DNA of 9,755 nucleotides from contig JAODMX010000251.1 of NCBI GenBank assembly GCA_025464735.1, positions 1-9,755 of the forward strand, in the 5' to 3' direction. Made by a program: the position numbers and the translations under genes. The stretch comes from Frondihabitans sp. (GTDB lineage: Bacteria; Actinomycetota; Actinomycetes; Actinomycetales; Microbacteriaceae). Shown one piece after another: positions 6,606 to 9,755 of the stretch. The notes beneath the pieces are model-generated. The model was not told where the DNA came from, did not search any database, and saw nothing but the letters and a program-made list of their open reading frames with translations. Positions within the stretch are counted from its first letter, which is position 1. Each line of letters starts with the position of its first letter.

Positions 6606-6869
6606 GTGTCCACATTGACGATTCGGCAGGTGCCCGATCAGGTGGCCGAGATCCTGAAGGAGCGCGCTCGACAGCATGGCCGATCCATGGAGGCGGAGGT
6701 GCGCCACCTCCTTTGGGCTTGGTCGTCCGAGCCCGACGAGACGGTCCCTCGTTCCGCCCCGGGTCTCGGCACTCTCATCGCTCGACGATTTGAGGGTCTC
6801 CTGGATGACGAGCTACCGTTGCCGCCACGGGTCCACGAAGCCCGGACCCCACTGTTTCCCGACGAATGA
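6606..6869 (+). CDS. FitA-like ribbon-helix-helix antitoxin
   Basis: This is the antitoxin of a type II pair: an N-terminal DNA-binding domain represses the operon and the C-terminus wraps and inhibits the PIN toxin. The product has 87 residues. STLTIRQVPDQVAEILKERA (2-21), followed by RQHGRSMEAEVRHLL, is the strand-helix-helix pattern of FitA/Arc-type proteins. The C-terminal half is rich in Asp, Glu and Pro, as is usual for the flexible toxin-binding tail. GTG 6606 is chosen for AGGAGG at 6593-6598, 7 nt upstream. An in-frame ATG at 6528 would place the promoter inside the gene and adds non-conserved residues. Its TGA overlaps the toxin ATG (ATGA, 6866-6869). It uses more A- and T-ending codons (ATT, GAT, CGA, CAT) than its neighbours, which hints at acquisition by transfer. 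Confidence 0.85.
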   Translation: MSTLTIRQVPDQVAEILKERARQHGRSMEAEVRHLLWAWSSEPDETVPRSAPGLGTLIARRFEGLLDDELPLPPRVHEARTPLFPDE

Positions 6870-7327
6870 TCCTTCTCGACACCAACGTCGTCTCCGAAAT
6901 GATGCGGCCACGACCGGACCCTGGGGTACTGGCTTGGCTGGACGCCCAAGATCGCGCGGAGCTCCATCTCGCGGCAATGACGGCAGCTGAGTTGCTTCAG
7001 GGCGTCTTCGCCCTCGCGAAAGGTCGCCGAGCGCGCGAGTTGATCGATGCGGTCGGCGGCCTCCTCGACGTGGAGTTCCGCGACCGGATTCTGCCGTTCG
7101 ACGCCGATTCGGCGTTGGAGTACGCCCACCTGATGGTGCGGCGATCGCGACGCGGAAGGCCGATGCCTCCGGTAGACGGGGTCATCGCCGCGACGGCTCT
7201 CTCCCGATACGCAACCGTCGCGACGCGGAACATCCGCGACTTCGAGGGCGTCGGCCTGGACCTGATCGACCCGTGGTCCGACCGAGGGCCGTCCGATCCC
7301 GACCTGGACGACCTCCTCGTCCTCTGA
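6866..7327 (+). CDS. vapC: VapC/FitB-like PIN-domain ribonuclease toxin
   Basis: PIN toxins are Mg2+/Mn2+-dependent ribonucleases that inhibit translation, often by cutting tRNA or rRNA, and are held inactive by the partner antitoxin. The 153-residue product has all four acidic site residues in place: Asp5 in LLDTN, Glu42 in TAAELLQG, Asp104 in PPVDGVIAATA, and Asp125 in TRNIRDF. The asparagine of LLDTN and the RNIRDFEGVGL...DPW ending are typical of the FitB subgroup. After DPW (135-137) there is an extra 16-residue acidic tail ending DLDDLLVL. The ATG overlaps the antitoxin stop, so the pair is translationally coupled. It appears intact. RNA target unknown. Confidence 0.93.
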   Translation: MILLDTNVVSEMMRPRPDPGVLAWLDAQDRAELHLAAMTAAELLQGVFALAKGRRARELIDAVGGLLDVEFRDRILPFDADSALEYAHLMVRRSRRGRPMPPVDGVIAATALSRYATVATRNIRDFEGVGLDLIDPWSDRGPSDPDLDDLLVL

Positions 7328-7329
7328 AT

Positions 7330-7359
7330 GGCCCGCCGCGGCTCGCAACCGAGCGGGCC
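7330..7359. terminator. Hairpin between the convergent toxin and siderophore-binding genes
   Basis: GGCCCGC (7330-7336) and GCGGGCC (7353-7359) are perfect inverted 7-mers. An alternative nested fold pairs GCTCG (7341-7345) with CGAGC (7350-7354) around a CAAC loop, stacked under GGCCC/GGGCC. It fills almost all of the 35-nt gap between two convergent stops (7327 and 7363), so a bidirectional terminator is likely. No T-tract follows on either strand. Confidence 0.6.
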
Positions 7360-7362
7360 GGC

Positions 7363-8358
7363 CTACTTCGTCGCTTTTTCGAGCAGCGGCACGAGGTGTT
7401 TCAGCGCGTACTCGCGAGAGAGCGACGTTCCCAGCGAGTAGGCAGCCGCCAGGTCTCCGTCGATGACCACGGCGTGGTCCTTCGTGACGGCCGTGAGGTT
7501 CTTCCACGCGGGATCCTGCGTGATGGCCGACTCCTTGATGAAGATCGGGAACGCGACGATCACGTCGGAGTCGATGAGATCGAGATTTTCCTCCGAAATA
7601 CTGACCGAGAAGCCCGTCGAGTTCGCCTTCAGCGCGGCGATCTTCGGGTTCTGCACGAACCCGAGTTTGGTCAGCTGGTCGACTCGCTCGCTGCCGGTGA
7701 TGTAGGCACCCCAACCCTCGCTGGTCTTCGTGGCTGCCGTGACCGTGACACCCTTCCAGCCGGGGTGGGCCTTGGCGACCGCCGTGACCTGATCGTTCAC
7801 CTGCGCGATGAGCTTCTGGCCCGTTGCCTTCTTGCCGAGCGCCGTCGAGATCATGGTCATCTGCTGCGTGAAGCTGGTCAGGTAGTTGTCGCCGCCCTTG
7901 GGCACGTCGACCGTCGGAGCGATGGCTGTGAGCTTCTCGTATCGGGCCTTGTCGCCCGAGCTCTTGGTGTCGAGGATGAGGTCCGGGTGGAGGGCTGCGA
8001 TTGCCTCGTAGGAGGGCTCCAGGGTGCCGATGATCTTCGGCGCCTTCGTGTAGAGCCCCTTGGCCCAGGGGCCGACACCTTCGCCGCCAAAGCCGAGCCA
8101 GTCGGACGCACCCACCGGCTGTACTCCGAGGGCAAGCGCGGTCTCGGCGTCACCCCAGCCGAGGGCCACGACCCGTTCGGGCTTCTTCGGTATCGTGACG
8201 TCGCCGAACTTCGTGTCGACGGTCACGGGGAACGCGCTCGAAGATGACGAGGCGGTGTCGCTAGCCTTGTTGCCTGAGCTATTCGCTCCTGCGGAGCAGC
8301 CGGTGAGAACCAGTAGGGCTGCGGCGATGCCCGCAAGGACGGGTGTGATCAGTTTCAT
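7363..8358 (-). CDS. Iron-siderophore ABC transporter substrate-binding lipoprotein (FepB/FhuD-like)
   Basis: This is the extracytoplasmic receptor that captures a ferric siderophore and delivers it to FecCD permeases. The 331-residue product begins MKLIT, then a hydrophobic segment and the lipobox LTGC with Cys21, followed by a Ser/Ala-rich linker to about residue 42. It is therefore a lipoprotein anchored on the outer face of the membrane. The periplasmic-binding domain shows PERVVALGWGDAETALALGVQPVG (near 60-83), PDLIL and a long central helix, typical of class III (helical-backbone) binding proteins. The gene diverges from the permease genes over an iron box, supporting an iron substrate rather than cobalamin. 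Which siderophore is bound cannot be told. The Shine-Dalgarno sequence is weak (GAAAGA). Confidence 0.93.
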   Translation of the reverse strand: MKLITPVLAGIAAALLVLTGCSAGANSSGNKASDTASSSSSAFPVTVDTKFGDVTIPKKPERVVALGWGDAETALALGVQPVGASDWLGFGGEGVGPWAKGLYTKAPKIIGTLEPSYEAIAALHPDLILDTKSSGDKARYEKLTAIAPTVDVPKGGDNYLTSFTQQMTMISTALGKKATGQKLIAQVNDQVTAVAKAHPGWKGVTVTAATKTSEGWGAYITGSERVDQLTKLGFVQNPKIAALKANSTGFSVSISEENLDLIDSDVIVAFPIFIKESAITQDPAWKNLTAVTKDHAVVIDGDLAAAYSLGTSLSREYALKHLVPLLEKATK

Positions 8359-8407
8359 CGAGGAGTCTTTCGTCTGTCGAACGGTTCCGGGAGTCAGAAA
8401 CCGGAGG

Positions 8408-8426
8408 CAAGGTTAGCCTAAGCTAA
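8408..8426. promoter_or_regulatory. DtxR/IdeR-type iron box in the divergent promoter region
   Basis: CAAGGTTAGCCTAAGCTAA matches the DtxR/IdeR consensus TWAGGTTAGSCTWACCTWA at 17 of 19 positions; the mismatches are the first base and position 15. An internal inverted repeat, GTTAGC (8412-8417) with GCTAAC (8422-8427), adds symmetry. It lies between the divergent binding-protein gene and the permease genes and ends 6 nt before the permease ATG. Fe2+-loaded repressor bound here should silence at least the permease side, and probably both directions. This is established behaviour for the family; the match itself is directly visible. Confidence 0.88.
8419..8424 (+). promoter_or_regulatory. -10-like hexamer inside the iron box, possible leaderless start
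   Basis: TAAGCT (8419-8424) fits the actinobacterial TANNNT -10 pattern. Initiation about 7-8 nt downstream would fall at the permease ATG at 8433. The nearest upstream bases contain no Shine-Dalgarno sequence, which agrees with a leaderless message. No clear -35 is visible. Confidence 0.35.
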
Positions 8427-8432
8427 CTTCCG

Positions 8433-9482
8433 ATGGACACCACGGTAACTATCTCGGCATCGAGCGAGAGCAGGGCTCCCGCGAGAGGGCGGCGACGCAT
8501 TCTCGTCCTCATCGTCGGGCTCATCCTCCTGGCCGTGAGTTGCGCCGCCAGCCTCGCGATCGGCTCCAAGTTCCTCCCCGTCGACGAGGTGATTCACTCC
8601 CTCACGCACCCGGGCTCGGGGGCGGCCGATACGTCGGTAGTGATCACTCTCCGGCTTCCCCGCACCGCCATCGCGCTCGCCGTCGGCGTCGCCCTCGGGG
8701 TCGCCGGGGCCCTGGTCCAGGCCGTCACGAGAAACCCGCTTGCCGACCCAGGACTGCTCGGCGTCTCCTCCGGAAGCGCGTTCGCCGTCGCCCTCGCCGT
8801 CGGCTTCTTCGGTCTCGACAGCGCGGGCCAGTACGTCTGGTTCGCCTTCGGCGGAGCCCTCGTTGCGACTGTTGTCGTCTCGATCGTCGGCGGCACCGGG
8901 CGGGGTCCGGCGTCTCCCGCACGCCTCACCCTCGCGGGGCTCGCATTCGGAGCCGTGCTGAGCGGCATCACGTCGTCGATCGTGCTCTCCGACCCGAGCC
9001 GGTTCGAGTCGATCCAGGCGTGGCAGTCAGGATCCCTGACGGATCGTTCCTGGGACGTCCTGCTGCCGGTGGTGCCCTTCCTCGCCGTCGGCGTTGTCCT
9101 CGCCGCGGCTCTCGGGCGTCCGCTGAACGCGATCGTCCTGGGCGACGAGCAGGCGCGGGCCCTGGGCGTGCCGGTCACCGTCGTGCGAGTCCTCGCCGTG
9201 GTCGCGCTGACCCTGCTGGCCGGGGGAGCCACGGCCATCGCCGGCCCGATCGCGTTCGTCGGACTGATGATCCCGCACGTCGCGCGCTTCCTCGTGGGGC
9301 CCGATCAGCGCTGGATCCTGGTGCTCACGATCGTCCTGGCCCCGAGCCTCCTGCTCATCGCGGACATCATCGGCCGTGTCGTCGACTGGCCAGGCGAGAT
9401 CCCCGCCGGGCTGGTCACCGCGGCGGTCGGCGCCCCTGTGCTGATCTACCTGGTCCGCCGTCGGAAGGCGAGTGCCCCGTGA
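8433..9482 (+). CDS. Iron-siderophore ABC transporter permease, FecCD family (FepD-like)
   Basis: This is one of two membrane subunits forming the channel for ferric-siderophore import. The 349-residue protein has a short Arg-rich cytoplasmic N-terminus (14-22), a first membrane helix at about 23-43, and then the family signature TLRLPRTAIALAVGVALGVAGALVQAVTRNPLADPGLLGVSSG (72-114). The ATPase-coupling loop GDEQARALGV is at 237-246, followed by GPIAFVGLMIPHVAR (271-285). Hydrophobic spacing fits about ten transmembrane helices. ATG 8433 is the only sensible start and has no Shine-Dalgarno sequence. The stop overlaps the next permease start (GTGA, 9479-9482). The iron box directly upstream implies iron-dependent repression. 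Confidence 0.95.
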   Translation: MDTTVTISASSESRAPARGRRRILVLIVGLILLAVSCAASLAIGSKFLPVDEVIHSLTHPGSGAADTSVVITLRLPRTAIALAVGVALGVAGALVQAVTRNPLADPGLLGVSSGSAFAVALAVGFFGLDSAGQYVWFAFGGALVATVVVSIVGGTGRGPASPARLTLAGLAFGAVLSGITSSIVLSDPSRFESIQAWQSGSLTDRSWDVLLPVVPFLAVGVVLAAALGRPLNAIVLGDEQARALGVPVTVVRVLAVVALTLLAGGATAIAGPIAFVGLMIPHVARFLVGPDQRWILVLTIVLAPSLLLIADIIGRVVDWPGEIPAGLVTAAVGAPVLIYLVRRRKASAP

Positions 9483-9755
9483 GCCGCGTCGTCACGCTCA
9501 CCCCCGGTCGGACGGTTGTCGTAGCCCGGCGCCGCGTCGTCCTGGTGTCGCTGTCGGTCGGGCTCGCCGTTCTGGCGCTCGTCGCGCTGGGGCTCGGCGA
9601 CTACCCTCTCAACCCGCTGCAGGTGATCCAGGCGGCTTTCTCGCACGACGGCATCGCGACGACGATCGTCGTCGATTGGCGACTGCCTCGCGTCGTCGTC
9701 GCGCTCGCCTTCGGCGCCGCCCTCGGCGTCTCGGGGGCGCTGTTCCAGTCGCTGA
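9479..9755 (+). CDS. Second FecCD-family siderophore permease, N-terminal part (cut by right edge)
   Basis: GTG 9479 overlaps the preceding stop as GTGA, and the frame stays open to the end of the window for 92 full codons. The product begins MSRVVTL, has an Arg-rich stretch (RRR near 18-20), a first membrane helix at about 21-40, and then VVDWRLPRVVVALAFGAALGVSGALFQSL, the same family signature as in the upstream permease. It is FepG-like, the expected partner in a heteromeric channel. About 250 residues lie outside the window. An ATPase subunit would be expected downstream but cannot be seen. Confidence 0.9.
   Translation, partial: MSRVVTLTPGRTVVVARRRVVLVSLSVGLAVLALVALGLGDYPLNPLQVIQAAFSHDGIATTIVVDWRLPRVVVALAFGAALGVSGALFQSL

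Noticed and set aside
6638..7714. 358-codon minus-strand frame across the TA pair and the end of the binding-protein gene
   Set aside because: It crosses two genes with intact conserved motifs and has low-complexity Arg/Ser composition. It is a shadow frame.
7273..8247. 324-codon + strand frame opposite the siderophore-binding gene
   Set aside because: It is antisense to a lipoprotein with a clear signal peptide and binding-protein domain, and no family is recognisable in its translation.

Overview
The window is GC-rich, gene-dense DNA of actinobacterial character. Signs are the GTG starts, 4-nt start/stop overlaps, an actinobacterial-type PurK with the FDHEH signature, and a DtxR/IdeR-type iron box. 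The protein sequences feel closest to the Microbacteriaceae (Leifsonia/Frondihabitans-like), but that placement is inference from memory and not a search result. All large reading frames that look real belong to known families. No tRNA, rRNA, CRISPR array, IS element or phage gene was seen, and no gene-free stretch exceeds 300 bases.

Left part (1-2566, + strand): the C-terminal part of a UDP-glucose 6-dehydrogenase enters from the left edge and is followed by a strong 44-nt hairpin. Next comes purK-purE, the two-enzyme N5-CAIR branch of purine synthesis. A second long inverted repeat sits at the convergent junction after purE.

Middle part (2564-6519, - strand): reading in the direction of transcription, the genes are rfbB (rmlB) and rfbD (rmlD), sharing a GTGA overlap, then a dienelactone-hydrolase-fold protein 35 nt further on, then a GT4-type glycosyltransferase behind a 130-nt gap. 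Together with the UDP-glucose dehydrogenase this looks like part of a cell-envelope polysaccharide locus supplying UDP-glucuronate and dTDP-rhamnose. rmlA and rmlC are not in the window. The purKE pair sits inside this locus.

Right part (6520-9755): divergent from rfbB is a two-gene toxin-antitoxin module, a FitA-like ribbon-helix-helix antitoxin followed by a VapC/FitB-like PIN ribonuclease, with an ATGA overlap. It converges through a hairpin on a gene for an iron-siderophore-binding lipoprotein. Divergent from that gene are two FecCD permeases with a GTGA overlap, the second cut by the right edge. The 74-nt divergent spacer carries a near-consensus DtxR/IdeR box (17 of 19 positions), so the uptake system is very probably iron-repressed.

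The gene content is ordinary and I do not see an undescribed system. The most interesting points are regulatory: an iron box abutting a start codon with no Shine-Dalgarno sequence, several strong inverted repeats at gene ends, a palindrome on the TA promoter, and the placement of the TA module between two chromosomal housekeeping loci.
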